A DNA stretch of 64,000 nucleotides, from NCBI GenBank assembly GCA_963829355.1, contig CAWHHZ010000004.1:124001-188000 (forward strand), given 5' to 3'. Positions 9,024 through 18,859 of this stretch are shown here, one piece after another. Within the stretch, counting starts at the first letter, position 1. Every line of letters begins with the position of its first letter. The notes under the pieces were generated by a model, which saw only the letters and a program-made list of their open reading frames with translations, was not told the DNA's origin and searched no databases. The DNA is from CAWHHZ01 sp963829355 (GTDB lineage: Bacteria; Acidobacteriota; Thermoanaerobaculia; Gp7-AA8; JAHWKK01). A program made the position numbers and the translations under genes.

Positions 9024-9180
9024 ACTGCGCTGGGTTGGCCTGGCGGGCTACTCAGCGACTTGCTGCCACGCCGGCGCCAGGGGGCAGCAGGAATGAGGAA
9101 GCCCACCGGCATGTGTTCCGCTGGGTTCGCCTGAAACGTGCCATCCCGGTTCTGTGGGACGCACCCACACCTCGATCGCC

Positions 9181-9999
9181 ATGACCAGCTCCGGTGACGG
9201 AATCGCTTCTCAAATCATTGCTGACGGCCAGCGCTCATCCGCGCCAGCCCAGCCGTGTGTGATTGGTGCCACCGGTGGTTCGGGCACCCGCGTTTTCGCC
9301 CGCCTCGCCTCCGCGGGAGGGCTCGCGATCGGCGGGGATCGCAACGAGGCCGAGGACTCCCTGCCGATCGAGAGATTCCTCAACGCCTGGGTAGTTCCAT
9401 TCTGCGAGGGTGGGGGATATACGCCGCCGTACCCTGCGCCACCGGGAATGGTCGAGGCCCTGACCGCGGCTTTTGACGAGCACGTCGCGAGCAACTCCCA
9501 GGGGCATCGAGGACACCACGGATGGAAGAGCCCGCGGAGCCTCTACATCCTGCCGTTCCTGGCCCAGCGCTTCCCCGGATTGCGATTCCTGCACGTGGTA
9601 CGCGACGGACGCGACATGGCGATGTCCGGGAACCAGCTCCAGCTTGCTCGCTACCGCGAGCTACTTCTCTCCCAGGCCGAGCGGGATTGGTCTGAGGCGG
9701 AACAATCGATCGCGCTGTGGAACCGCATCAACCGACGGGCCGCCGAGGTTGGCGCGCGACTCGGCCACGCATATCTGCGGGTGCGGCTCGAGGACCTCTG
9801 CGCCTGGCCGGTGGAAGTGACAACACGGGTCTTTCACTTCTTCGACCTGCCGGGTGACCCGAGCCGGGCGTCGCAACTGGTCGCCCCTCCCGCATCTCTT
9901 GGCCGTTGGCAGCGCGCCGATTCCACAGTCGTCGCGCGGCTCGAGGAGATTGCAGGCACCACCCTGAAGCATTTTGGATACCTCACCACGGCTCGTTGA
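9181..9999 (+). CDS. Sulfotransferase family protein
   Basis: A 272-residue protein with a P-loop-like 5'-phosphosulfate motif (GATGGSGTRVFARL) and a 3'-phosphate motif (FLHVVRDGRDMAMS). It also has HGWKSPRSLYILPFL, typical of bacterial sulfotransferases that use PAPS. It would sulfate a hydroxyl or amine on a glycan or lipid in the cytoplasm. ATG 9181 is preferred. GTG 9154 in the same frame would add nine residues, and neither has a strong ribosome binding site. It is one of three sulfotransferases in 5 kb. Confidence 0.75.
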   Translation: MTSSGDGIASQIIADGQRSSAPAQPCVIGATGGSGTRVFARLASAGGLAIGGDRNEAEDSLPIERFLNAWVVPFCEGGGYTPPYPAPPGMVEALTAAFDEHVASNSQGHRGHHGWKSPRSLYILPFLAQRFPGLRFLHVVRDGRDMAMSGNQLQLARYRELLLSQAERDWSEAEQSIALWNRINRRAAEVGARLGHAYLRVRLEDLCAWPVEVTTRVFHFFDLPGDPSRASQLVAPPASLGRWQRADSTVVARLEEIAGTTLKHFGYLTTAR

Positions 10000-10007
10000 G
10001 CCGAGAT

Positions 10008-10138
10008 GACCAGTGGTCGTTGGTCGTTCGTCAGTCATTGTCATACTCACTCAGCAAAGGATCTCCTCGTCGGCTTCAGCGATGAGACGTACCCGAGATC
10101 CTTCGACCGTCCTCCGCTGCGCTCCGGCGGCTTCTCAT
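10008..10138. repeat. Heptameric repeat and palindromic repeat remnant in a 326-bp gap
   Basis: The stretch between 9999 and 10326 has no convincing gene. At 10013-10040 four degenerate 7-bp units occur (GTGGTCG, TTGGTCG, TTCGTCA, GTCATTG), starting 13 bases after the sulfotransferase stop. From about 10059 to 10138 the sequence resembles the dispersed TGTCATCCTGAGC-type palindromic repeat (GATCCTTCGACCGTCC, CTCCGGCGGCTTCTCATGA) seen elsewhere in the window. Positions 10139-10325 show nothing I can name. Confidence 0.5.
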
Positions 10139-10325
10139 GAACCTCTTAGGCAAAGTGGATGAAAGGCGGGAGTTTGTCATCCTGGTCCATTGGCGACATA
10201 GAAGCGGCTCCCTGAAAGGCGATCAGCCAGTACTGTATGCTGGCAGAGCACGAACAATTGATTCACAGAATCCAGGACAGACGAGCAGCCAGGCCTCGCT
10301 CGACCGGGGATCAGGGAGCAAATGA

Positions 10326-11675
10326 GTGCCTAATCGGCAACGACATATATCCGATGAGGACCAGTTGGTCTTCATCCACATTCCGAAGACCGCTGGCCTG
10401 ACGCTCAGAGCAATTCTGGCGAACCATTTCCACTGTGATGAGATCTACCCGAACCCCAACGAAGTTTTCGGACCCCACCGATGCAGCCTGGAGGAGCTCG
10501 CCAAGTACCGGCTCTTTAACGGTCACTACGTCTACAGCATCGGCGAGAGGTTACGAAATCCGCACTACGTCACAATGCTTCGCGACCCGGTCAGTCGCAT
10601 AATCTCTCTCTATGGCTACGTCGTATCGAATCCCACCTCCCTGCTCCACGAGTTGATCATAAGCAGACAGATGACCCTCGAGGAGTTTCTGGAACACCCT
10701 GCAATGGCCAGGGCTCACTCAAACTGGCAGACTGGCTTCATCGCATCCGCTCCTCTCGAGGAGCTCGCCTCGGTACATCGAAAGTATTCGACTCCCGATT
10801 TTGAGAACGACACGACCCTGTCCTCACTCTACCCGAATCTGGGTCTCGATGTGGCACGAGCTCGACTTCGTGAGACTGCAATGTTCGGCCTGTGCGAACG
10901 ATTCGACGAATCCCTGCTGCTTCTGGCTTACACGTTCGGCTGGAAGCCCGCGAAACGATATCAGTCGTTCAACATCGCCGAGAAAAGTAAGCTACCGGAA
11001 CAACTGGCTCCCGCCACAGTTGAGAGAATCATCAGTCGCGACGCCGACGACGTGGCTTTGTACGAGTTCGGCAGGAGTCTCTTCGATGAGAGATTCAAGC
11101 AGATGTGCGAGGAGTTGCTGGAGCTCTACGGCGAGGCAGAGCACGCCCGGCTGACACTCCCGATTCCAAACTCTATCGTCGAGGAGTTAGTGGAGAAGCA
11201 CTACCGGAAACGAAGCCGGGAGCAAACGTCAACAAGGCGCTCGTTTGTCTGGGACATGGGAGGTCCGGTCGCAGGGAACGGATGGCATCCTGCGGAGCGC
11301 CGTCCATCGAGCGGCTATGCGCGATGGACCGGGCCCGATACTACCTCTACGATGGAGGTACGGCTCGCGGCAGGGACCGACTATTCAATCGAATTCGACG
11401 TCTGCCATGCGCTGGAGTACGAGAATCTGGATTCGATAGAGCTCATGGTTAATGGAACGCGTGTGGAGCTCGACCCGATACCGCCGGCTGATTCGCTCGC
11501 CGCGTCCTACCGGAGCATCATTCCTAGGGGAGTCGTGGGCGAATCAGGCGATCCAGTCGTGGTCGAATGGCACGTCGCACGCACCGGGCTCGCCCGCGAG
11601 CGCGACCCTGCGAATCTCGACCCTCGCAGGCTCGGAATCATGCTCTGCGGAGTCAGGATTGAGGAGGTGCCGTGA
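10326..11675 (+). CDS. Sulfotransferase with C-terminal beta-sandwich domain
   Basis: A 449-residue protein starting at GTG. The sulfotransferase family 2-type P-loop is HIPKTAGLTLRAIL (18-31), and the 3'-phosphate motif is TMLRDPVSRIISLY (83-96) with Arg86 and Ser90. The catalytic domain runs to about residue 290. From about 308 a beta-rich module follows (GNGWHPAERRPSSGYARWTG, then SIELMVNGTRVEL). Such modules occur fused to glycan-modifying enzymes and probably bind carbohydrate (inference). It lies in the same direction as the large glycosyltransferase downstream, consistent with co-transcription. Confidence 0.8.
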   Translation: MPNRQRHISDEDQLVFIHIPKTAGLTLRAILANHFHCDEIYPNPNEVFGPHRCSLEELAKYRLFNGHYVYSIGERLRNPHYVTMLRDPVSRIISLYGYVVSNPTSLLHELIISRQMTLEEFLEHPAMARAHSNWQTGFIASAPLEELASVHRKYSTPDFENDTTLSSLYPNLGLDVARARLRETAMFGLCERFDESLLLLAYTFGWKPAKRYQSFNIAEKSKLPEQLAPATVERIISRDADDVALYEFGRSLFDERFKQMCEELLELYGEAEHARLTLPIPNSIVEELVEKHYRKRSREQTSTRRSFVWDMGGPVAGNGWHPAERRPSSGYARWTGPDTTSTMEVRLAAGTDYSIEFDVCHALEYENLDSIELMVNGTRVELDPIPPADSLAASYRSIIPRGVVGESGDPVVVEWHVARTGLARERDPANLDPRRLGIMLCGVRIEEVP

Positions 11676-11754
11676 GATCGCCACAGGCAACTTCGATGGG
11701 AGACCCCGTCCCTGAGGCGTCCTCACGGATGAAAGAGTCGACAGAGGAGATCTC

Positions 11755-14415
11755 TTGAGTCGCAAGATTTTCGCAGGGACCATCGTGGCGAAAAATTACG
11801 TCTCGTACGCGAGAGTCTGGGCCCGCTCGTTTCTTGAGCATCATCCTGACTCGCGCGTGTTCGTGCTTCTGTCCGATCGGAACGATGGCCTCATCGATGC
11901 CGACTCGGAGCCGTTCGAGCTCATCGAAGTCGCATCCCTCGGAATATCAGAGCTCGTCGAAATGGCGTTTCGCTACGACGTGATGGAGCTGAGTACTGCG
12001 GTAAAGCCGGCCTTTCTCGACTGGCTCCTGAACGTGGCGGGCGGGGATATCGCGCTCTACTTCGATCCCGATATTCTGATTCTCGACCGGGTGAGCCCGG
12101 TCCTCGATGCGCTGGAGGACGCAAATGTGGTCCTCACCCCACATGCGCTGTCTCCGCTTCCGACCGACGGGCTTCAACCCACGGAAGGTGCTTTCCTCGT
12201 GTCCGGCTCCTACAACCTCGGCTTCATCGGCGTGCGACGATCCCCGGAGACGAACCGAATGCTCTCGTGGTGGGCGAGCCGCCTCGTCAAGGGGTGTGCC
12301 TCTGCACCAGAGAAGGGGCTCTTCACCGACCAGAAGTGGATTGATCTCGTGCCCTCGTTCTTCGAGGGGGTGACGATTCTGCGGGATCCTTCCCTCAACA
12401 TCGCCTACTGGAATCTTCACGCGCGCGGCGATATCACCGAGATCGAAGGCCGGTACTTCCTCGGAGGCGAGCCAGTACGCTTCTTTCATTTCAGTGGACT
12501 CAATCCGGAGGACCCGAGCTCCGTCTCCAAACATCAGAATCGCTTTCATCTGACTGACCTCTCCTCCGATGCCCAGGTCCTGTTCCACAGATATGCCAGT
12601 GCGGTGCTTCGCGAGGGTTTTCGCACGACACGAAAATTGCCCTATGCCTACGGAAGCTTCGAGGACGGGGAGCCGGTGAATCGTCTCCTGCGCATGTTGT
12701 ATCAGCGTGCTGACTCCGATGGTCTGTCGTGGTCGAATCCATTTGCCGCTGGAGAGGGATCTTTCAGGGAATGGGCCCTCAGCCCAGGTCCGGGGGGGAA
12801 GGCTTTGCCGCTTGCGAGCCTCGCCTGGGAGCTGCGGTCTGATCTCCGGATCAGGTTTCCTCTGGGTCCTGCCCGGGAAGGTCCCGCCCTTCTCGGATGG
12901 TTGCAGGCATCAGGCGGAAGGGAGCTGGGGCTCGGGCCTGGAATGCTCGCAACGCTCGAGGCAAACAGCAAGGACTCACCGGCTCCGATTGACTTGCCAG
13001 TCCCGCCCGCCACGACGATCTCGCCACCACAATGGTGGGACTTCATCGTTGACGATCCGCCGCTGCTTCCCGGAGAACGCGCATCGTATAAGGTACCGCC
13101 TGGTTCTCTCGTCACTCGTTTGGCTCAACGGCTCCTGGGGGTCGGGTTATACCGACGTTTGAGGTTCCGGTACTGGTGCGGGCTGTTTCATCCCGATCGC
13201 GCTGCGACTTCGCTTCAGTTTGAAGGACCACTCGCTGAGACCGATCCTGAAATCGATGTGGACCAGCCGGTGTCGGGCAACCCCAGAAGGAGAACCGAAC
13301 TGACCATTACGCCGGTGGAGGAGCCGTTTGGCGTCAACCTGTTCGGCTATCTCGACACCGAGAGCGGGATCGGCGAGATTTCACGATGTTTCGTGCGGAT
13401 GCTGGAAGCGGCCGGCGTTCCAGTCGCCCCCATTACGGTGGATCAGGACTGGCTTCGCCGGAATGATCATTCGATCGAGCAACAGGCCACCACAACCCCG
13501 TTCCCTGTGAATCTGTTTTTTGTCAACGCGGACCAACTCCCTCAAGTCCTCTCAACCAGGCGTGCCGTCCTCGAGGGTCGCAAGAACGTTGGGTATTGGT
13601 TCTGGGAGCTGGAGAAGTTTCCAGAAGACTTCGACCCCGCACTCCGGCTGGTCGACGAGGTCTGGGTCGCGTCCACGTTCTGCCAGAGATCGATCAGTGC
13701 TCGCGCTGATCTCCCCGTCGTCTGGGTACCACCGCGTCTGGACTCCAGCGCGTGGCCGGGCCCAGATCGCCCTCACTTCGGTCTTTCCGATGACGACTTC
13801 GTCATCCTGAACGTGTTTGATGCTGCCTCCTTCATTCGTCGCAAAAACCCTGGCGCGGTCGTCTCAGCCTTTCGAAAGGCTTTTCCCCTGCAGGGCCGGG
13901 AGATCCTCATACTGAAAACGGCGAACGCAACTCATAAACAGGTTCAGGCTCTCCAGCGGCTTGCGGGCGGGAGCCGCGTTCGCATCATGAATGGGTACGC
14001 CAGCAGAGAGGAGATTCTTTCTCTGATCGCCTCCGCGGACGTCTCTGTGTCTCTTCACCGAAGCGAAGGACTCGGACTGACGCTTCTCGAAGCGATGGCG
14101 TACTCCAAGCCGGTCATTTCCACCCCATACGGTGGTTGTTACGATTTTCTCAGCTTCGATTCAGCGATGCTGGTTCCTTATCGGCGGGTCCGCGTTGGTC
14201 GCAATCTCGGTCCGTACGCCGCCGAATCTCTCTGGGCGGATCCGGACGTCGATGCTGCTGCTGCGCAGATGCGGATGCTGGCAGCCGATCCCGCTGCAGC
14301 GGACCGGATCGGGACCCGGGGAAACGAGATGTTTCACCGTTGGGCAGCGGGCTCGGCGCACGTCGCAAGAAGTCGAATCAGCGCACTTTCCGCTGCAGCG
14401 CGCATGCGCGCGTGA
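11755..14415 (+). CDS. Bifunctional glycosyltransferase (GT-A-like plus GT4)
   Basis: An 886-residue protein starting at TTG with GAGGAG just upstream. Residues 1 to about 300 look like a nucleotide-diphospho-sugar transferase with a metal-binding DPD (ALYFDPDILIL, Asp104/Asp106) and a late FHFSGLNPED. A linker of about 200 residues follows, then a GT4-type GT-B domain from about 522 (FGVNLFGYLDTESGIGE), with the donor-binding region SLHRSEGLGLTLLEAMAYSKPVISTPYGG. Two catalytic domains in one chain suggest that it adds two consecutive sugars during repeat-unit or chain assembly. Located in the cytoplasm or at the membrane face. Confidence 0.8.
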   Translation: MSRKIFAGTIVAKNYVSYARVWARSFLEHHPDSRVFVLLSDRNDGLIDADSEPFELIEVASLGISELVEMAFRYDVMELSTAVKPAFLDWLLNVAGGDIALYFDPDILILDRVSPVLDALEDANVVLTPHALSPLPTDGLQPTEGAFLVSGSYNLGFIGVRRSPETNRMLSWWASRLVKGCASAPEKGLFTDQKWIDLVPSFFEGVTILRDPSLNIAYWNLHARGDITEIEGRYFLGGEPVRFFHFSGLNPEDPSSVSKHQNRFHLTDLSSDAQVLFHRYASAVLREGFRTTRKLPYAYGSFEDGEPVNRLLRMLYQRADSDGLSWSNPFAAGEGSFREWALSPGPGGKALPLASLAWELRSDLRIRFPLGPAREGPALLGWLQASGGRELGLGPGMLATLEANSKDSPAPIDLPVPPATTISPPQWWDFIVDDPPLLPGERASYKVPPGSLVTRLAQRLLGVGLYRRLRFRYWCGLFHPDRAATSLQFEGPLAETDPEIDVDQPVSGNPRRRTELTITPVEEPFGVNLFGYLDTESGIGEISRCFVRMLEAAGVPVAPITVDQDWLRRNDHSIEQQATTTPFPVNLFFVNADQLPQVLSTRRAVLEGRKNVGYWFWELEKFPEDFDPALRLVDEVWVASTFCQRSISARADLPVVWVPPRLDSSAWPGPDRPHFGLSDDDFVILNVFDAASFIRRKNPGAVVSAFRKAFPLQGREILILKTANATHKQVQALQRLAGGSRVRIMNGYASREEILSLIASADVSVSLHRSEGLGLTLLEAMAYSKPVISTPYGGCYDFLSFDSAMLVPYRRVRVGRNLGPYAAESLWADPDVDAAAAQMRMLAADPAAADRIGTRGNEMFHRWAAGSAHVARSRISALSAAARMRA

Positions 14416-14490
14416 CCGCTGTCGAAGGTGAGAGAGACGGGCCCGAGCATTTGTGTCGATCGCTGATCCTGCGACGAGTGGCGGAGACCG

Positions 14491-15234
14491 TCACCCTCGG
14501 ACGTCTCCGTTCGTGTCCGACGCACTGTAGGCGTCGATCACCTCAGAGGTCGGGCCGTCAGCGAGCACCTGCCCCTTCCTCATCCAGATCGTGCGGGGAC
14601 ACAGCGCCCGAAGGGCCTCGAGGTCGTGAGAGACCACGACGACGGTCGATCCGTCGTTTACGAAGCGATGAATCCTGGAGGCACATTTCCTGCGGAATGC
14701 GGCATCACCAACCGACATGATCTCGTCGAGAAGAATCGTGTCTGCTTCAATCGAGGTCGCGATCGAGAACGCGAGGCGGGCAGTCATCCCGGTGGAGTAT
14801 GTGCGAAGGGGATCATCGATGAAGCGCTCGAGACCGGAGAACGCAATGATGTCATCGATCCGGTCTCGCATGAACCAGCGCGAACAACCGAGTAGGGCGC
14901 CGTTGAAAAAGATGTTCTCGCGACCCGTCAGCTCGCTCTCGAAGCCAGTTCCGAGCTCCATCACCGGCGCGATCGTTCCCCTGGTGACGACGACGCCTTC
15001 TGAAGGTGTGATGATTCCGGCGGCGATTCGCAACAGGGTGGATTTCCCGGCACCATTTCTGCCAATGATGCCGACCGATTCACCGTGTCTGATCTCGAGC
15101 GATACATTCTGGAGACCATAGAACCATGACACTTCGCGGCGCGACGTCAGACTCTGTACGAGCGCTTCCTTCAGGCTGTGAACACGGGCTTTCCGGTATT
15201 TTACGCTGACGCCCTCGATCTCGATCACATTCAT
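14491..15234 (-). CDS. wzt: Polysaccharide ABC exporter ATPase (Wzt/KpsT-type)
   Basis: A 247-residue ATPase. Walker A is GRNGAGKST (58-66), the signature is YSTGMTARLAFS (the variant typical of polysaccharide exporters instead of LSGGQ), and Walker B is TILLDEIMSVGD. The start at ATG 15234 gives the usual N-terminus, and an upstream in-frame extension has no family support. It ends without the C-terminal glycan-binding module of O-antigen Wzt proteins, so it resembles the short KpsT-like form. The permease gene ends only two bases upstream, indicating one operon. Confidence 0.88.
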   Translation of the reverse strand: MNVIEIEGVSVKYRKARVHSLKEALVQSLTSRREVSWFYGLQNVSLEIRHGESVGIIGRNGAGKSTLLRIAAGIITPSEGVVVTRGTIAPVMELGTGFESELTGRENIFFNGALLGCSRWFMRDRIDDIIAFSGLERFIDDPLRTYSTGMTARLAFSIATSIEADTILLDEIMSVGDAAFRRKCASRIHRFVNDGSTVVVVSHDLEALRALCPRTIWMRKGQVLADGPTSEVIDAYSASDTNGDVRG

Positions 15235-15236
15235 GA

Positions 15237-16088
15237 TCAGAGGTGCGCGTGGAAATGCGGAGCGGCCTTTCGAAAGACCATCCAGCCGACCCCCAGGGCC
15301 GCGGTCGCAAAGCCGATGGTGATCCCGAGGGAGGCCAGAGACGGCAATCTCCCGTAATAGACCGGGGCTCGGACGATCTCGATGAAATATCTCATTGGAT
15401 TCAACTTGATGAACCACTGGAAATCAGCAGGGACGATCTCAATGGGGTAAATGATTGGCGTCAGATACATCAGAGCTGGCAGGCCCGCTTGTACCATCTC
15501 GCGAACGTCGCCAAAAAAGACCGATATGGCGGTCAGCGCGAGCGAAACTCCCAACGTGAAGATCCCTACGATGAGGAGACTGACCGGAAGAAACAAAAGC
15601 GTCGGTCTCATCGGCGCCCCGGATACCAGCATGATGATGAAAAGCACGATCAGGGAGAGTGCAAGATTTACCATGCCCGACGCGGTTCCGGCTACGGTGA
15701 AGATCGCCTGCGGGACCCGCACCCGCTTCATCAGTCTGCCGTTCCAGGCAACTCCCATCATCGAGTTCACGATGGTCTGCGAAAAAAAGTTCCAGGCCAC
15801 GTAGCCGGAAAGAAAATAGGTCTCGTAGTGTGGTGTGTCTCGCCGGAACAGGCTCGAAAACACCACCAGGAAGATGAGCATGAGCAGGAGCGGATGCAGC
15901 ATTGTCCAAAGGAAGCCGAGCGTGGACCGCTTGTAGCGTACGGTGAGATCTCGATGGATCAGCTCGTAGAGTAGTGACCGGTTGTGCGCAATCCCGCCAA
16001 CTTCTTCTCGAAAACTCAGCGGCCGATTCCCGACCACCCGTCGTTCCACGAGAACGCCATCGACAGGGCCGGACGCAGAGGCGATCAC
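15237..16088 (-). CDS. wzm: Polysaccharide ABC exporter permease (Wzm/KpsM-type)
   Basis: An ABC-2 type permease of 284 residues with six hydrophobic segments. The cytoplasmic entry helix is LLYELIHRDLTVRYKRS, followed by LGFLWTMLHPLLLMLIF. Start GTG 16088 is chosen because AGGAGA lies at 16095-16100 and the resulting length fits the family; the open frame continues upstream to 16313 without homology-like sequence. It pairs with the ATPase just downstream to export a lipid-linked polysaccharide across the inner membrane. The 293 bases upstream (16089-16381) separate it from a divergent glycosyltransferase gene and probably hold both promoters. Confidence 0.85.
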   Translation of the reverse strand: MIASASGPVDGVLVERRVVGNRPLSFREEVGGIAHNRSLLYELIHRDLTVRYKRSTLGFLWTMLHPLLLMLIFLVVFSSLFRRDTPHYETYFLSGYVAWNFFSQTIVNSMMGVAWNGRLMKRVRVPQAIFTVAGTASGMVNLALSLIVLFIIMLVSGAPMRPTLLFLPVSLLIVGIFTLGVSLALTAISVFFGDVREMVQAGLPALMYLTPIIYPIEIVPADFQWFIKLNPMRYFIEIVRAPVYYGRLPSLASLGITIGFATAALGVGWMVFRKAAPHFHAHL

Positions 16089-16381
16089 CAAACGTCTCCT
16101 GTCCGGAAATCGATATCGTTCCTTCCTTGCAGACCAGACATCATCAAGAATTGAAGAATACCTCAGAAACTTCCTTCCGACATTGCAGCTGATCACACGT
16201 CTACCGGCGACAGCATCGGTTACCATCAATCCCCGGGAGCGAGTGCAACCCGCGGAGATCATAGGATCACTCATGTACAGGGACAGTGAGAGATCGTGAG
16301 TCAACTCCCTCACGAGTCGCTACGACTACAGATCCGGATTTCGGATCCTGCACCACTTCACTACAGAGGCGCCAGGCCTGA

Positions 16382-17557
16382 ATGATGCGCGTCCTTCAGG
16401 TCACTCCGCGAGTCGCCGGTCCGGCCACGGACGGCGGTCGGATCGCAATGAAGATGATGGCGCACGGCCTCACGCGGGCTGGCGCAGAGGTTCACACATT
16501 GTCCCTGAACCCTACAAAGCATCATGTTGACGGTGGCGAATCAACCGATGTCATCGACATCGACACGTCGCGACTGTTCCGAAGCGCTCTTCGATCTCTC
16601 AGGACCCAGGAACCCCCGAACATCGCACGGTTCTGGAGTCAGAAGCTGGCCAGTCGCCTCTCCAATATCGCCCCATCATTCGACATTCTCCAGCTCGAAG
16701 AGCTTCATCTTGCGCTATATCTGTCACATATCCGCCGAACATCCACCACGCCGGTCGTGCTCCGTCTCCTCAACGTCGAATCGCAGGTCTGGCATCGCAT
16801 GGGGTCGACCGGAAGCATCGTCAGTCGGTTGCCCCGCCGGGTCCTTGCACGGTGGATCGAACGCTTTGAACAGGTGCAGCTGAGCGCCTTTGATGGGGTG
16901 GTCACCGTGGCGGGACGCGACACTGCCATCCTGGAGGACCGCGGCATCACGACTCCCATCCACACTGCACCCGTCGGACTTTCCCTGGCTGACTACCTCG
17001 TCCAGACCGGCGACGGTGATGGAATCGGCCTCCTCGGTTCACTCGACTACACACCAAACATCGAAGCTCTCCTCTGGTTTCTCACGGCGGTCTGGCCTCG
17101 TCTTCGGCAGGATGGTTTCATGCTACACGTGGCGGGGAGCGGCGCGAGCAGGGAAACGGAAGAACGAGTGCGAGCTTCCGGCGCTCAGTTTCACGGGCGC
17201 GTCGACGACGCAAAGAGCTTCCTGCAACAACGCGCCGTGATCGCCGTTCCTCTTCTCGCGGGAGGGGGGATGCGCGTCAGAATCGTGGAAGCGATGGCGC
17301 TCGGATGCGCCGTCGTGTCGACCTCTGTCGGTGCAGAGAATCTCGGGGCCACGGACGGAGAGAATCTCCTGATCGCAGATTCAGCAGAAGAGCAAATCAG
17401 ATCGATCAAGGCATTGCTCCAGCACCCTGATCACCGTCACCGACTCGGAATGGGGGGGCGCCTCCTGGTAGAGGAGAACTTCGACGCCGTGAGGATCGGA
17501 CGGAGAGTCCTTTCGTTCTACGAGGAGCTCACCGCACGACGGGGCAGGGCAAATTGA
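16382..17557 (+). CDS. Glycosyltransferase, GT4 family
   Basis: A 391-residue GT-B glycosyltransferase. The N-terminal Rossmann entry is RVLQVTPRVAGPATDGGRIAM. The C-terminal donor site includes GIGLLGSLDYTPNIEALLWF and VIAVPLLAGGGMRVRIVEAMALGCAVVST, as in the GT4 subset found next to exopolysaccharide genes. It is the first gene of a rightward run, overlapping the next gene by four bases. Donor and acceptor cannot be deduced. Confidence 0.82.
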   Translation: MMRVLQVTPRVAGPATDGGRIAMKMMAHGLTRAGAEVHTLSLNPTKHHVDGGESTDVIDIDTSRLFRSALRSLRTQEPPNIARFWSQKLASRLSNIAPSFDILQLEELHLALYLSHIRRTSTTPVVLRLLNVESQVWHRMGSTGSIVSRLPRRVLARWIERFEQVQLSAFDGVVTVAGRDTAILEDRGITTPIHTAPVGLSLADYLVQTGDGDGIGLLGSLDYTPNIEALLWFLTAVWPRLRQDGFMLHVAGSGASRETEERVRASGAQFHGRVDDAKSFLQQRAVIAVPLLAGGGMRVRIVEAMALGCAVVSTSVGAENLGATDGENLLIADSAEEQIRSIKALLQHPDHRHRLGMGGRLLVEENFDAVRIGRRVLSFYEELTARRGRAN

Positions 17558-18699
17558 TCGCTCGGCGGCCACGCGCGGTAGTCTTGACGGCCCGGTGGCC
17601 GTGGCCCCCTTACACCGGCGAGAGGCTGCGAACCATCCATTGGCTCGACGCGCTGGCCGACGACTTCGACGTGACGCTGGTGAGTCCTCCGGGAGCCGGG
17701 GCTCCCGGGAACCTGCGAATCATTCCGTTGCGCAGACGGATCGGCTTCCGTGCGGGCGCTCGAATCGTACGATCCTCACTGCCGGCTCACTACATCTTCA
17801 GCGGATCTCTGGACTGGGCTGACGCTGAATCGACGCTGGCTGAGGCAGACACGGACCTGAGCGTCACGCTTCTGACCCGAGTGTCAGCATGGATCGATCC
17901 GCATCGCATCGGACGAACGTCGATTCTCGACGCCGTCGACTCTCTCAGCGACAACATGAGCGAGCGCGCGAGGAGCGGGAACATCTTCCTGAGACCGCTG
18001 TGGCAACTCGAGCGATTTCTCACGGCACGCCATCAACGTCTGGCGGCCAGCCACTATGATCTGGTTACCGTGACATCGGAGACTGAAGCGGATTCGTTCG
18101 GGCGACGTGTGGAGGTTCTGCCTGTGGGGATGCAGATCGAGCCGCTCGAGCAGAAGGGGGCGCGTCATTTCGATTTCGGGTTCTGGGGGCGTCTCGGCTA
18201 CTTCGCGAACCGTGCTGCCGCCGAGTTGATCGTCGGATCGATCTGGCCACGCATCCGAGCTCTTCGTCCGGAAGCAACTCTTCTGCTCGGCGGGGCTGAC
18301 GCACCACGATCGATCCGTAGACTCGATGGAAGTGATGGTGTCCGCGTCATCTCGCCGATGAAGGATCGCAGTGCGACACTCAGGCAGGTAAAGGTTGCAC
18401 TACTGCCGGTGATGTATGGCTCGGGACAATCCACGAAGGTGCTGGAGGCAGCGGAGGCGGGTTGCGCCATGATCGGTTTCGAGCGAGCGTTTCGCGGTCA
18501 CGAGACCCTCCCTTCGAATGCAGCGGTACGAGTCACTGACCTCGACACCTTTGCCACGACGGCAGCACGCCTGGTCGGCGATGATCAGCTCCGCTGGACA
18601 ATGGCAACGGCGGCGCGCACGTGGGCCGAAGACAATTGCGACCTGGATCAGAACCGATCAACGATGCTACGGATCGCTCGCGAAGTAGCCGGCGTGTGA
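17554..18699 (+). CDS. Glycosyltransferase (GT-B fold)
   Basis: A 381-residue protein read from TTG 17554, overlapping the preceding stop. It begins VVLTARWPWPPYTGERLRTIHWLDAL, the sugar-acceptor entry of GT4-like enzymes. It contains FGFWGRLGYFANRAAAELI and LLPVMYGSGQSTKVLEAAEAGCAMIGFE, corresponding to the donor-binding loop. It sits in an apparent operon with the upstream GT4 gene. No ATG is available near the N-terminus, so the start is set by overlap rather than by a ribosome binding site. Confidence 0.78.
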   Translation: MIARRPRAVVLTARWPWPPYTGERLRTIHWLDALADDFDVTLVSPPGAGAPGNLRIIPLRRRIGFRAGARIVRSSLPAHYIFSGSLDWADAESTLAEADTDLSVTLLTRVSAWIDPHRIGRTSILDAVDSLSDNMSERARSGNIFLRPLWQLERFLTARHQRLAASHYDLVTVTSETEADSFGRRVEVLPVGMQIEPLEQKGARHFDFGFWGRLGYFANRAAAELIVGSIWPRIRALRPEATLLLGGADAPRSIRRLDGSDGVRVISPMKDRSATLRQVKVALLPVMYGSGQSTKVLEAAEAGCAMIGFERAFRGHETLPSNAAVRVTDLDTFATTAARLVGDDQLRWTMATAARTWAEDNCDLDQNRSTMLRIAREVAGV

Positions 18700-18859
18700 C
18701 GCGGGCGCGTCGTCAGCCCGTCGAGAGCATTCTCAATCCCGCACGGGATGTCCTCCCAAGGAATCGACCTGATCACACTCCACATTTGTCAAATCCTGCT
18801 ACTCTTCAATCTGCGTCCAAACCGGTCTGGCGCACTGTAATCATCAGACAGCCCAACTC